DNA of 64,000 nucleotides, taken from positions 1 to 64,000 of the forward strand of contig NZ_JAVHXT010000002.1 in assembly GCF_031119335.1 (NCBI RefSeq). Reading direction: 5' to 3'. A program made the position numbers and the translations under genes. Of this stretch, positions 44,368 through 52,985 are shown piece by piece; within the stretch, counting starts at the first letter, position 1; each line of letters starts with the position of its first letter. Below the pieces are notes generated by a model. That model did not search any database. It was not told the origin of the DNA and saw only the letters and a list, made by a program, of their open reading frames with translations. The DNA comes from Pedobacter sp. (GTDB lineage Bacteria > Bacteroidota > Bacteroidia > Sphingobacteriales > Sphingobacteriaceae).

Positions 44368-45237
44368 CTAAAAGCAGCAAACTTCCCAGCTACGTTCCCA
44401 AGTTTCGCCTGTTGCTAGTTTTTCCATCCCTTCTTTTTCTTCTAGTTTTTGGTTGTGGTTAATCCCATCGGCTATACCACACCAAGGCTCTAAACAAACA
44501 AAATCTGCATCTATGGCGGCCCAAATCCCAAAAAATGGAAAATCTTCAAAATGGAAATTAATTCCGTTATAGTTCTTGGTATTCAACAAACGAATTTGGT
44601 TACTTTTTAAGTTTTTAAACACTAGCGCATCACCGTAGAAAAGCTCATGCGTTAAAGGCAGCATTTTATCTTTCAGTTGCACTGTAGTGGTGTTATCCGA
44701 AATCAAGTTATCTTCAATGTGATGAAAAGTGAGTTCATCATCTTCATTAAATTGAAGGTAATAATCAGTATATGTACCTTCATTATTTAATGGTGCCGCA
44801 AAAGCGGGATGTGCACCAATAGAAAATAAAATATCGGTATTGCCTGGATTAAAAACCTGATAAGTACATTTTAAACTTGCGCCTTGTAAATGATACTTCA
44901 AGCTAAGTTCAAATTCGAATGGATAGCTCTTTAAGGTTTCTTCGGTATGTTTTAACCTAAACGCTATTTCTGTTTCGCTAAGTTTCTCATGGCTAAACTC
45001 CATGTCACGAGCAAAACCATGACGAGGAAGGCTATATTTTTGCCCCTGATATTCGTAAGCATTCTCTTTAAGTGCGCCCACTATCGGAAACAACACTGGG
45101 CTAAACTTGCCCCAAAACTTTGTATCGCCGTTCCACATATAGTTAATTCTACTATCTGTGCCAACAATGCGCTGTAGCTCGGCACCTTTAGTGGAAAAAT
45201 CAATGGCTAGATGTTCGTTCGTTATAGAAACTATCAT
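44368..45237 (-). CDS. Aldose 1-epimerase family protein (LacX-like)
   Basis: A galactose-mutarotase-fold protein of 289 residues. Recognisable parts are the N-terminal strand set (ISFSTKGAELQRI-like, here DFSTKGAELQRIVG), the sugar-binding histidine in PRHGFARDMEF (His73), IGAHPAFAAP near the middle (second conserved histidine), and EPWCGIADG near the end, which carries the usual acidic residue. Members interconvert alpha and beta anomers of aldoses, but the LacX-like branch is not well characterised, so the substrate is open. No sugar operon surrounds it. It has no signal peptide and is therefore cytoplasmic. Confidence 0.87.
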   Translation of the reverse strand: MIVSITNEHLAIDFSTKGAELQRIVGTDSRINYMWNGDTKFWGKFSPVLFPIVGALKENAYEYQGQKYSLPRHGFARDMEFSHEKLSETEIAFRLKHTEETLKSYPFEFELSLKYHLQGASLKCTYQVFNPGNTDILFSIGAHPAFAAPLNNEGTYTDYYLQFNEDDELTFHHIEDNLISDNTTTVQLKDKMLPLTHELFYGDALVFKNLKSNQIRLLNTKNYNGINFHFEDFPFFGIWAAIDADFVCLEPWCGIADGINHNQKLEEKEGMEKLATGETWERSWEVCCF

Positions 45238-45298
45238 GAAATAAAAATAGAATTTTTATAGATAGCTTTTCAAAATTTTAACAAACGCTAACAGTTTA

Positions 45299-45413
45299 AA
45301 CCCTCTCTGCCCCTTGGGCATCTCTCCCTGAAAGGGAGAGAAATTAGCGAAATGTCTATGCAACTTTGTTATTCTCTCCCTTTTAGGGAGAGATGGCGAA
45401 GCCAGAGAGGGAT
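45299..45413. repeat. Family C repeat in inverted pair
   Basis: AACCCTCTCTGCCCC...CATCTCTCCC (45299-45329) faces GGGAGAGATGGCGAAG and CCAGAGAGGGATTT (45386-45413), with inner hairpins CTCTCCCTGAAAGGGAGAG and CTCTCCCTTTTAGGGAGAG. The whole 115-nt unit can fold as one long stem. It lies just after the dehydrogenase gene stop on the minus strand. Confidence 0.8.
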
Positions 45414-45425
45414 TTACACACTCCC

Positions 45426-46406
45426 TTACCCCTCATAAACCTCAGGATTAATTACCTGTGGCATTCTTTCGCCTTTTAAAGCAGCCACGATATTTTCGGC
45501 AGCCATCATCGCCATTTTTTCACGGGTTTCTTTGGTAGCAGAGCCGATGTGAGGTAGGACGCAAACATTCTCCATATTTAGAAGAGGATTATCTTTTTGC
45601 ATTGGCTCGGGATTGGTAACATCTAAACCCGCTCCCCAAATGGTTTTATTTTGTAGTGCGTCAATTAAATCTTCTTCATTATGGATTGCACCCCTAGCGG
45701 TATTGATGAAGATTGCATTAGGTTTCATTTTACTAAAAGCAGTTTTATTGAAAATACCTTTGGTTTCGTCCGTTAGATTTACATGTACGGTCAGCACATC
45801 GCTCTGCATTAACAACTCGTCAAAAGAAAGGTACCTAGCCGCCACTTCCTTTTCTGCTTGTTCATTTCTGTTTCTGTTATGATAGATGATATCCATCCCA
45901 TAAGCCGCTTTGGCTTTTTTTGCCATCTCTAAACCAATCCTCCCTAAGCCTAAAATACCTAAGGTTTTACCATACAATTCTTGCCCCAAATTCTGCATGG
46001 GGTCAAAGAAATTCCACTCTCCTCTTTCAATACTTTTGTTCATATAAAAAGCATTGCGGGCAACAGCTAACATCAATAAAAAAGCAGTATCCGCGGTAGT
46101 TTCGCTCAACACATCGGGTGTGTTAGAAATAGGTATTCGATGTTTGTTAGCAGCTTCCAAATCAACCTTATCGTAGCCTACACTCATTAAAGCAATACCT
46201 TTTAACTGTGGGCAAGCGCTTAAAAAGCGTTCATCAATTTTATTTGGACCAACACTTAACAATGCCACATAACCTTGGCACATTTTTATCAAGTCTTCTT
46301 GCGAGATGTTCGTAAGCTCGGTATAAACCGTAGGCTCGTAACCAGAGTTTTTGATAAATGCCAAAGCATTTTCGCTTATACGACGGGTAACTAAAACTTT
46401 CTCCAT
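45426..46406 (-). CDS. D-2-hydroxyacid dehydrogenase (glyoxylate/hydroxypyruvate reductase-like)
   Basis: An NAD(P)-dependent enzyme interconverting 2-oxoacids and D-2-hydroxyacids; closest in pattern to D-glycerate dehydrogenase/glyoxylate reductase. The nucleotide-binding loop GLGRIG is at 153-158. Catalytic residues are Arg238 (NTARG), Glu267 (NPEP) and His286 (PHIGSAT). I place the start at 46406 (MEKVLVTRRISENAL), which matches the family; an upstream in-frame ATG at 46436 adds ten residues translated from intergenic sequence. The length of 326 is normal. The gene is flanked by family C and family B repeats and seems monocistronic. Substrate preference is inferred from similarity of motifs only. 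Confidence 0.92.
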   Translation of the reverse strand: MEKVLVTRRISENALAFIKNSGYEPTVYTELTNISQEDLIKMCQGYVALLSVGPNKIDERFLSACPQLKGIALMSVGYDKVDLEAANKHRIPISNTPDVLSETTADTAFLLMLAVARNAFYMNKSIERGEWNFFDPMQNLGQELYGKTLGILGLGRIGLEMAKKAKAAYGMDIIYHNRNRNEQAEKEVAARYLSFDELLMQSDVLTVHVNLTDETKGIFNKTAFSKMKPNAIFINTARGAIHNEEDLIDALQNKTIWGAGLDVTNPEPMQKDNPLLNMENVCVLPHIGSATKETREKMAMMAAENIVAALKGERMPQVINPEVYEG

Positions 46407-46448
46407 AATTTGAAATACAATCACATCAACTCCCAAAAAGTGCTTTTA

Positions 46449-46547
46449 GCCACAGATACACAGATTAAACTCTGCGAATTTCAAAAAAAATCAACTGCCT
46501 AAAAAATAATACATCGTCACCTTCAATATCTGTGCATCTGTGGCTTT
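46449..46547. repeat. Family B palindromic repeat
   Basis: GCCACAGATACACAGATT (46449-46466) faces AATATCTGTGCATCTGTGGC (46525-46544). It belongs to the same family as the copies at 44293, 49100 and 62823. It occupies the gap between two divergent genes, with nothing else obvious up to 46685. Confidence 0.75.
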
Positions 46548-46685
46548 ATAGTAAACCTATAAATGTAACGCTTTTTTACCTGGTATTGTTTATGCAAAAA
46601 GTGCTTTATTAATGTCATTTCGGCTTTTTTAAGGATAATTAATTGAGGCTTTAAACTTTATCAGAAAAATAAACTCTATGAGGAT

Positions 46686-47495
46686 ATGCAAACGAACCAC
46701 ACTTTAAAAATCAAACTATGGACATTGTTGATGTTCATCTCCTTTGGAACAACTTTAGCGCAAGAACTGCCAAAAACCGTAGAATGGAATATAAATGGTC
46801 AGACGAGAAAAGCATTAGTTTATGTTCCAGCAACGGCTAAAACTAAACCCACGCCTATCATCTTTGCGTTTCATGGACATGGCGGTACCATGCAAAATAT
46901 GTACAGAACAAGAAGTTTTGAGAAGCTTTGGCCAGAGGCGATTTTTATTTGTCCGCAGGGCTTAAACACCAAAGGTGTACTCACCGACCCAGAAGGCAAA
47001 AAAAGCGGCTGGATAATGACCAACCAAACTGATAGCAATAGAGATTTAGCTTTTTTTGATGCGATGCTAAAAACGCTCAGAGCTGATTACAAAATAGATA
47101 ACAGTAGAATTTACGCAACAGGGCATTCTAACGGAGGTGGTTTTACCTACTTGCTTTGGGTTACCAGACCGAACGAGTTCGCAGCTTTTGCGCCTACTGC
47201 TACCGCTGGTGGTAAAATGCTACCAAATTTAAAAACACCAAAACCCGGCTTTCATTTAATGGGCGAAAATGACCCTTTGGTAAAACCCGAGTGGCAAAAA
47301 ATCACCTACAACAAAATGTTAAGGGTTAACGGTTGTAATATAGCAGAAGGCACAAAAATAGACGACAACATTACTTTCTACAAAGGTAAAGATGGCAACG
47401 ATTTCGAGCTATTCATCCACAATGGCGGTCACGAATATCCCAAAAATGCCAACCAACCAATTATCTATTTCTTTAAAAAATACACCAAGAAGTAA
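46686..47495 (+). CDS. Secreted PHB depolymerase-like esterase (LpqC type)
   Basis: An alpha/beta hydrolase of the esterase_phb/LpqC group, exported by a signal peptide (residues 1-26, ending TTLAQ). The oxyanion region FAFHGHGG (60-67) and the nucleophile elbow GHSNGG (Ser148) are clear; a late histidine in NGGHEYP supplies the catalytic base. Length 269 suits a one-domain esterase without a starch- or polymer-binding module. Relatives include feruloyl/acetyl xylan esterases and polyhydroxybutyrate depolymerases, so the natural substrate is uncertain. It has its own transcription unit ahead of a Crp-type regulator. Confidence 0.87.
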   Translation: MQTNHTLKIKLWTLLMFISFGTTLAQELPKTVEWNINGQTRKALVYVPATAKTKPTPIIFAFHGHGGTMQNMYRTRSFEKLWPEAIFICPQGLNTKGVLTDPEGKKSGWIMTNQTDSNRDLAFFDAMLKTLRADYKIDNSRIYATGHSNGGGFTYLLWVTRPNEFAAFAPTATAGGKMLPNLKTPKPGFHLMGENDPLVKPEWQKITYNKMLRVNGCNIAEGTKIDDNITFYKGKDGNDFELFIHNGGHEYPKNANQPIIYFFKKYTKK

Positions 47496-47578
47496 AATAA
47501 TTTTCGGCTAAAGCCTTTTGTTGTTCCCCTAAATATCCGCCCCACAAATGATATGTTAATGAGCCAATCGAGCTGAAA

Positions 47579-47606
47579 TTCATTACCGTTCGGCTTTAGC
47601 CAACGG
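47579..47606. repeat. Family A REP-like hairpin
   Basis: TTCATTACCGTTCGGC followed by TTTAGCCAACGG gives the family A hairpin at 47586-47606 with one extra base in the left arm; a partial copy, TTCGGCTAAAGCC, is at 47502-47514. It lies between the esterase and the Crp-type gene. Confidence 0.7.
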
Positions 47607-47642
47607 TTTATAAAAAACAAATCCATTTGGCTATATTTAGCT

Positions 47643-48230
47643 ATGGAACAAATAGAGCTCTTGAAACATGCCTTGGCCGCTTTTGCAGGTATAGATGAAG
47701 AAAATTTCAACTTATCTCGCGAATATTGGCAACCAAAAACCTATCAAAAAGGCGAGTTTTACAACGAATACAAAAACGTTTGCAAAAACTTAGGCTTCAT
47801 CATTGATGGTATTTTTAGAACCTATTACGTAAATACCGAAAGTGGCGAAGAGAAGAACATCTTTTTCTTTTCGCCCCAGCAGATTATTGTTTCATACAAG
47901 AGTTTTGTAAACCAAGCACCTTGTAATTACCACACCGAGTCGATGACAGATGCAAATGTGCTTTACATTACCTACAGTCAACTTGAGAAGTTATACCAAC
48001 AATCGCATCAATGGGAGCACTTTGGTAGGCTTATCGCCGAAAAAGCTTTCAACATGGCCATGACCCGAACTGAAGATTTCATTTTCAACACCCCCGAACA
48101 GCGATATAAAGATTTGACAGATGCCCATCCTCAATTGGCAAATGCTATTCCTTTATATCATATTGCCTCTTATTTAGGCATTCAAGGTCCATCTTTAAGC
48201 CGAATTAGAAAAAGAATGGTAAGCAAATAA
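47643..48230 (+). CDS. Crp/Fnr family transcriptional regulator
   Basis: A 195-residue regulator with a cyclic-nucleotide-binding-like beta-roll (GFIIDGIFRTYYVNTESGEE, NIFFFSPQQIIVSYKSF) and a C-terminal winged helix (PLYHIASYLGIQGPSLSRIR). The usual Crp nucleotide-binding arginine motif is not conserved, as is common in the Bacteroidetes members of this family, so the effector is unknown. It precedes an alpha/beta hydrolase gene by 81 nt on the same strand and may regulate it. The arrangement of an orphan Crp-like regulator next to a small hydrolase is common in Bacteroidetes; target genes cannot be read from the sequence. Confidence 0.9.
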   Translation: MEQIELLKHALAAFAGIDEENFNLSREYWQPKTYQKGEFYNEYKNVCKNLGFIIDGIFRTYYVNTESGEEKNIFFFSPQQIIVSYKSFVNQAPCNYHTESMTDANVLYITYSQLEKLYQQSHQWEHFGRLIAEKAFNMAMTRTEDFIFNTPEQRYKDLTDAHPQLANAIPLYHIASYLGIQGPSLSRIRKRMVSK

Positions 48231-48311
48231 CGATTTTAACCTGGGTTAAAATTATTGAGCGTTTTTGTGCGGAACTTTGACTTGTTCAATTAAAAACAAA
48301 ATCAAAAAAGG

Positions 48312-49091
48312 ATGAAAACTATCAACTCTAAAACCGTACTATTTGTAACAGGTAATTTCGTAAGTAACTTAGGATGGGCTACTTGGCAAAAATATTTTGA
48401 AGAACAAGGCTACAAAACCTTGGCTCCAGCTTGGCCTTTTAAAGATGGCAGCCCTGCCGATTTGAGAGCAGCACACCCAAACAAAGACATCGCTTCTTTA
48501 AGATTAAATCAAGTGGTAGATTACTTTGAAAACGTCATTAAATCGCTACCAGAAAAACCAATTATTGTTGGTCACTCTATGGGCGGATTAATTACCCAAT
48601 TGCTATTACAACGTGGCCTAGCCGAAGCGGCTGTAGCCATCCACTCTGTGCCACCACAAGGTGTAATTACCACTAAATTTTCGTTCTTTAAAGCTACTTG
48701 GGGTCCCTTAGGTTTATTTACCTCAGCCAACAAACCTTTCTTAATGTCGTTTCCTCAATGGCAATATGCGTTTACCAATGGGATGTCTTTAGCCGAGCAA
48801 CAAAAAGCTTATGATGAAAATGTAATCCCAGAATCTAAAAGGATGTCAAGAGATGGATTAACCAGTGCCGCAAAAATCGATTTCAAAAAAGCGCATGCAC
48901 CGCTATTATTTGTAGCTGGCTCTACCGATAATATTATGCCTGCGTCTTTAAATCATAGCAATTATAAAAAATACAAAAACAGTCAATCTGTAACTGATTT
49001 TAAAGAATTTGAAGGTAATAATCACTTTGTGTTGGGCTTGCCAAATTGGAAACAAACTGCAGATTATATCTTGAATTGGTTGAGAAACTGA
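48312..49091 (+). CDS. Alpha/beta hydrolase
   Basis: A cytoplasmic 259-residue alpha/beta hydrolase with no signal peptide. VTGNFVSNLGWATWQKYFEE begins the fold, the nucleophile elbow is IIVGHSMGG (Ser89), AGSTDNIMP carries the acid, and EGNNHFVLG the histidine. The family covers esterases, lipases and lactonases, so no substrate can be named. It follows the Crp-type regulator gene and could be its target. A family B repeat separates it from the next gene. Confidence 0.88.
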   Translation: MKTINSKTVLFVTGNFVSNLGWATWQKYFEEQGYKTLAPAWPFKDGSPADLRAAHPNKDIASLRLNQVVDYFENVIKSLPEKPIIVGHSMGGLITQLLLQRGLAEAAVAIHSVPPQGVITTKFSFFKATWGPLGLFTSANKPFLMSFPQWQYAFTNGMSLAEQQKAYDENVIPESKRMSRDGLTSAAKIDFKKAHAPLLFVAGSTDNIMPASLNHSNYKKYKNSQSVTDFKEFEGNNHFVLGLPNWKQTADYILNWLRN

Positions 49092-49099
49092 AACAAAAT

Positions 49100-49155
49100 A
49101 ACCACATAGGCACATAGTTTTGAATTAACAAGTTAATCTATGTTTCTATGTGGTT
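49100..49155. repeat. Family B palindromic repeat
   Basis: AACCACATAGGCACATAG (49100-49117) faces CTATGTTTCTATGTGGTT (49138-49155), a nearly perfect inverted repeat with a 20-nt AT-rich loop, just after the hydrolase stop codon. Confidence 0.85.
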
Positions 49156-49204
49156 TTATCAAACAGAAAAACAAACTAAATCTTAACTTTAGGGTTTAGT
49201 TATT

Positions 49205-50119
49205 ATGGCAAAAAACATTCTTATTGCGGGTGCCACGGGTGTAGTTGGCGAACAACTTATTTCAAAACTACTCACTGATGGATATCAAGTTTCTATCTTG
49301 GCAAGAAAGCCTACTTCCAAAGCAAATGTAAAAGTTTTCCAATGGGATGTTTATCAACAAACCATAGATAATAATGCCTTAGAAGGAATTGATACCATCA
49401 TCAATTTAACTGGAGAAGGCATAGCCGATAAACCTTGGACAGCAGAACGTAAACAACAAATTATCGATAGCCGTGTAAAATCTGCCGAGTTAATTTTTAA
49501 AGCAATAAAACAAACTAATACTAACATTGAAAGCTATATCTCAGCTTCGGCAGTAGGTATTTATGGCGATAGAGCAGATGAGGTTTTGGATGAAGAAAGT
49601 TTATATGGAACAGGGTTTATGGCCGATTGTTGCATTGCCTGGGAAAAAGCAGCCGAACAAGCAATTGCTTTAGGCATTAGAGTGGTAAAAGTTAGAATTG
49701 GAATTGTGCTGAGCGAAAAAGGTGGTGCTTTGGCCTCAATGGAAAAACCCATCAGCTATTTTGCTGGCGCCCCTTTGGGTTCCGGTAAACAATGGATGCC
49801 CTGGATACACCTAGATGATTTAGTGAATATTTTTGTGCATGCACTAAAGAATAAGGATATGTTCGACGCTTACAATGCTGCAGCACCATCGCCAGTCACC
49901 AATAAAACATTTACCAAAACCTTGGGCAAGGTATTGCACCGACCTATTTGGCCGTTTAATGTGCCTAAGTTTTTGCTAAAAGCTATTTTGGGAGAAATGA
50001 GTATCTTACCATTGGTTAGTACTAATACTTCTGCGCAAAAAATCTTAAATACAGGTTTTCAATTCAGGTATTTGAACCTTGAAGATGCATTAAAAGCCAT
50101 TTATGAGCGAAAAAAATAA
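49205..50119 (+). CDS. TIGR01777 family NAD(P)-binding oxidoreductase
   Basis: An extended short-chain dehydrogenase-like protein of the TIGR01777 (YfcH/SulA-related) family. The Rossmann loop is GATGVVG (near residues 8-14). NLTGEGIADKPWTAERKQQI and the following SRVKSAELI are typical family text, as is PWIHLDDLV. A DUF1731-type C terminus follows (PSPVTNKTFTKTLGKVLHRP). Length 304 is normal. The reaction is unknown for most members. The last 17 nt overlap the photolyase start, so the two are translated from one message. In my knowledge the family often sits beside photolyase genes, but its contribution to light-related repair is unproven. Confidence 0.9.
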   Translation: MAKNILIAGATGVVGEQLISKLLTDGYQVSILARKPTSKANVKVFQWDVYQQTIDNNALEGIDTIINLTGEGIADKPWTAERKQQIIDSRVKSAELIFKAIKQTNTNIESYISASAVGIYGDRADEVLDEESLYGTGFMADCCIAWEKAAEQAIALGIRVVKVRIGIVLSEKGGALASMEKPISYFAGAPLGSGKQWMPWIHLDDLVNIFVHALKNKDMFDAYNAAAPSPVTNKTFTKTLGKVLHRPIWPFNVPKFLLKAILGEMSILPLVSTNTSAQKILNTGFQFRYLNLEDALKAIYERKK

Positions 50120-51419
50120 TAAACCCACTATCAATATTTGTTGGTTAAGGAGAGATTTAAGATTAGACGATAATGCTGCACTTTACCATGCGTTAAAAGC
50201 AGAAAATCCAGTTTTATTGGTTTTTATTTTTGATAGGAACATTTTAGAAAAACTAGAAAATAAAGCTGATGCCCGAGTGGACTTCATTCATCAACAGCTA
50301 TCTAAAATCAATGACAAATTAATTAACATCGGGTCTTCTTTACTGGTAAAATACGATACACCAGAAAATGCTTGGCAGGAAATCATTAACGAGTTTAAAG
50401 TAGATGCTGTTTACACCAATCATGATTATGAGCCTTACGCCAGAAAAAGAGATAAAGCCATTGCCGAGTTCTTGAACCAAAATAACATTGCATTTCATAC
50501 TTTTAAAGACCAGGTAATATTTGAAAAAAAAGAAGTGCAAAAAGCTGATGGCACTCCTTACACCGTTTTCACACCTTATTACAAACAATGGCTATTAAAG
50601 CTGAATGAGTTTTATTTAAAATCTTATCCAACAGAGAAATACTTTAAAAATCTACATCAAGTAGCAGCTTTCGATTTTCCCTCGTTAAAACAATTTGGCT
50701 TCTCGCAAAGCGATGTCAAATTCCCCTCTATCAATTACCAAGATAAATTAGATGGTTACGAAAAAGACAGAGATTTCCCCTCCAAAAATGCTACTACCCA
50801 TTTAGGTCTTCATTTACGATTTGGCACCGTTAGCATTAGAAAAGTAGCTAGAGAAGCCATTGCACAAAAAGCAGACAAATGGTTATCTGAATTGGCATGG
50901 AGAGAGTTTTACATGATGATTTTGTGGCACTTTCCACATACTACAAACAAAGCTTTTAAACCAGATTACGACCGCATTCAATGGCGCAACAACGAAAAGG
51001 AATTTGAACTTTGGTGTAAAGGCGAGACAGGTTATCCTTTGGTAGACGCAGGCATGAGGCAACTCAACGAAACAGGATTTATGCACAACCGTGTACGCAT
51101 GGTAGTAGCTAGTTTTTTATGTAAGCACTTACTGATAGATTGGCGTTGGGGCGAAGCTTATTTTTCCGAAAAGCTTTTGGATTACGAACAAGCCAGTAAT
51201 GTTGGTGGCTGGCAATGGGCTTGCGGAAGCGGCAACGATGCAGCGCCTTACTTTAGAGTATTTAACCCGGAACTTCAGTTAAAGAAATTCGACCCAAAGA
51301 TGGAATACGTTTTTAAATGGGCGCCAGAGTATAAAAGTGCCTTATTGCCAATTCCTATCGTTGAGCACGATTTCGCTAGAAAAAGAATATTGGAAGTTTA
51401 CAAGAAAGCTTTAAACTAA
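50103..51419 (+). CDS. phrB: Cryptochrome/DNA photolyase, class I
   Basis: A flavoprotein that uses blue light to repair pyrimidine dimers. The N-terminal antenna-binding domain starts INICWLRRDLRLDDNAAL. The FAD-binding half carries TTHLGLHLRFGTVSIR, LAWREFYMMILWHFP, WCKGETGYPLVDAGMRQL, GFMHNRVRM and NVGGWQWACGSGNDAAPYFR, all class I photolyase signatures. Length 438 is typical. It overlaps the preceding oxidoreductase gene by 17 nt and is followed by a strong terminator. Sequence alone cannot exclude a cryptochrome role, but the repair-type FAD and substrate motifs look complete. The symbol follows the family. Confidence 0.93.
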   Translation: MSEKNNKPTINICWLRRDLRLDDNAALYHALKAENPVLLVFIFDRNILEKLENKADARVDFIHQQLSKINDKLINIGSSLLVKYDTPENAWQEIINEFKVDAVYTNHDYEPYARKRDKAIAEFLNQNNIAFHTFKDQVIFEKKEVQKADGTPYTVFTPYYKQWLLKLNEFYLKSYPTEKYFKNLHQVAAFDFPSLKQFGFSQSDVKFPSINYQDKLDGYEKDRDFPSKNATTHLGLHLRFGTVSIRKVAREAIAQKADKWLSELAWREFYMMILWHFPHTTNKAFKPDYDRIQWRNNEKEFELWCKGETGYPLVDAGMRQLNETGFMHNRVRMVVASFLCKHLLIDWRWGEAYFSEKLLDYEQASNVGGWQWACGSGNDAAPYFRVFNPELQLKKFDPKMEYVFKWAPEYKSALLPIPIVEHDFARKRILEVYKKALN

Positions 51420-51446
51420 AAAGTCCCGAATTAATCGGGACTTTTT
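51418..51446. terminator. Bidirectional intrinsic terminator
   Basis: AAAAAGTCCCGA (51418-51429) pairs perfectly with TCGGGACTTTTT (51435-51446) across a 5-nt loop. It serves the photolyase gene and the convergent FKBP gene. The core stem is the same as in the terminator at 4911-4932. Confidence 0.93.
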
Positions 51447-51448
51447 AG

Positions 51449-52345
51449 TTAGTCGTTTGTTACACTAGTGATATCAATACTGAAGTCAAGTACAGAATTG
51501 GCTGGAATTCCTCCATTTCCACTAGAACCGTAACCCAATTCTGATGGTATAAATATTCTAACCTTTGCCCCACTTTTGAATAACGGAATTACTTCGCCCC
51601 AGCCTCTAATTACTGCTGATAGTGTAGTCGAAAATGCATCTCCACTATCAAACTGCGTCCCATCCAAAAGTCTTCCAGAATATTTTACCACTAATTTAGA
51701 ATGTTCATCTATTATATCTGTTCCGGTTCCTTGGGTTAAAACTTGATAATATACACCAGAAGAATGCTTAGTAGCCGTAATGTTATTTGCAGTTAAAAAT
51801 GTATTGATACGTTCCTCATCTATTTCTGCTTGAGTTTTATAATTAATTGTTGTAACAACCAACTCAATAATTTCATTCGAAGGAATATTGCCTGCACCAT
51901 TTTTTCCGAAGGCTAAATAGGATGGAACAAATATTCTTACCTTACCTCCAGGTTTTAAAGCTAAAACCGCTGTTCTAATAGCAGGTATATTGTATGAATT
52001 TGAAGAAAGCGAACCATTATAAAATGAATTTAAGTAACCAACAAAGTTACTCAAATTGGAGTATGTAGGGGATTGTAAATATTGTGTTCCGTTTAACAGC
52101 GATTTAACTGTGACATAATAAAAAACCATATCGCTATTTTTGAAAAAGTCTCCAGTTCCCTCCTCAACAACTTGATAATAAAACCCAGTTTCATCAGATT
52201 CTACATTTTGTAAATTATTCTTCGATATGTAGTCTTTTATTTTCGCATCATCAATACTCTCTATGCTTTCATACTCCTTTTTACAAGAGCTGAAAACAAT
52301 TAAAACACTAAAAAGTGCAACGATATATGTAGTTATTTTACGCAT
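51449..52345 (-). CDS. FKBP-type peptidyl-prolyl isomerase lipoprotein with two FKBP domains
   Basis: A lipoprotein of 298 residues from the ATG at 52345 (MRKITTYIVAL, lipobox VFSSC). It holds two FKBP-like domains: the first (about 45-165, KPGGKVRIFVPSYLAFGKNG) has an enlarged insert around YLQSPTYSNLSNFVGYL; the second (about 185-298, SGRLLDGTQFDSGD, GAKVRIFIPSELGYG) is more regular. FKBP enzymes speed proline isomerisation during folding of exported proteins. An alternative start at 52363 would overlap the upstream FKBP gene. It is 7 nt downstream of that gene, so they form one operon. Whether the first domain is active is uncertain. Confidence 0.9.
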   Translation of the reverse strand: MRKITTYIVALFSVLIVFSSCKKEYESIESIDDAKIKDYISKNNLQNVESDETGFYYQVVEEGTGDFFKNSDMVFYYVTVKSLLNGTQYLQSPTYSNLSNFVGYLNSFYNGSLSSNSYNIPAIRTAVLALKPGGKVRIFVPSYLAFGKNGAGNIPSNEIIELVVTTINYKTQAEIDEERINTFLTANNITATKHSSGVYYQVLTQGTGTDIIDEHSKLVVKYSGRLLDGTQFDSGDAFSTTLSAVIRGWGEVIPLFKSGAKVRIFIPSELGYGSSGNGGIPANSVLDFSIDITSVTND

Positions 52346-52352
52346 TAAATTT

Positions 52353-52799
52353 TTATTGAACATTTATCAATTTGATATTAAAATCTAAAGGAGAATTTGC
52401 TGGAATTTCACCTGCGGATCTATCTCCATAACCCAAGCTAGGAGGTATAAGTAATCTGATCTCACCACCTTTTTGAATTTTAGGCAATCCGATCTGCCAT
52501 CCGCTTATCAGCTGACCAAGCACAAAAGTCTGTTCCTTCCCTTCTCCATTATCAAACACCTTACCATTTAGCAACTTTCCTTCGTATTTAATGGTAACTC
52601 TCGAGTTTGGTGTAATGGTAACATTTCCAACTCCCGGGTTAATAATCTCGTAATAAAGACCTGTTTCGTCTTTTGTTGCATTAATATTGTTTTCTTTGAT
52701 AAACTTCTCAATTTCTTTTACTCCATCGTCATCCTTTTTACAAGACATAACCGCAACCAAGCAAAAAACAACTAATAATATCCCACTATATTTTTTCAT
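52353..52799 (-). CDS. FKBP-type peptidyl-prolyl isomerase lipoprotein
   Basis: A 148-residue lipoprotein starting at the ATG at 52799 (MKKYSGILLVV, lipobox AVMSC). An upstream in-frame ATG at 52898 would add 33 residues before the signal and is unlikely. After a short charged linker (KKDDDGVKEIEKFIKE) a single FKBP domain follows (YEGKLLNGKVFDNGEG, GWQIGLPKIQKGGEIRLLIP, GYGDRSAGEIPANS). It probably acts as a periplasmic or outer-membrane-bound folding catalyst. It is paired with the double-domain FKBP gene downstream. Such tandem FKBP lipoproteins are common in this phylum. Confidence 0.9.
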   Translation of the reverse strand: MKKYSGILLVVFCLVAVMSCKKDDDGVKEIEKFIKENNINATKDETGLYYEIINPGVGNVTITPNSRVTIKYEGKLLNGKVFDNGEGKEQTFVLGQLISGWQIGLPKIQKGGEIRLLIPPSLGYGDRSAGEIPANSPLDFNIKLINVQ

Positions 52800-52918
52800 C
52801 AAACGCAAAAATAAACTTTTAAACCCGTTGCTACAATTTTTAACCAAATTTAACAGTTGAAAAAAGACTATAGACCAAAGCTGAAAGACTAAAGACAATT
52901 AGTTTAGTTAAAAACTAA

Positions 52919-52963
52919 AAAGACCAAAGCTAGCTTGCAAATTGCAATTTTCGCTTTGGTCTT
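52919..52963 (-). terminator. Repeat-derived hairpin after the acyl-CoA dehydrogenase gene
   Basis: AAAGACCAAAGC-type text on both strands: arm 52919-52930 pairs with 52953-52963 (GCTTTGGTCTT). On the minus strand the stem is followed by a TTTTTAG-rich run. It lies within a larger repeat of 'GACTAAAGACCAAAGC' words (52865-52978), so it looks like a repeat serving as terminator of the fatty-acid operon. Confidence 0.55.
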
Positions 52964-52985
52964 TAAGCTTTAGTCTATCAGCTCA

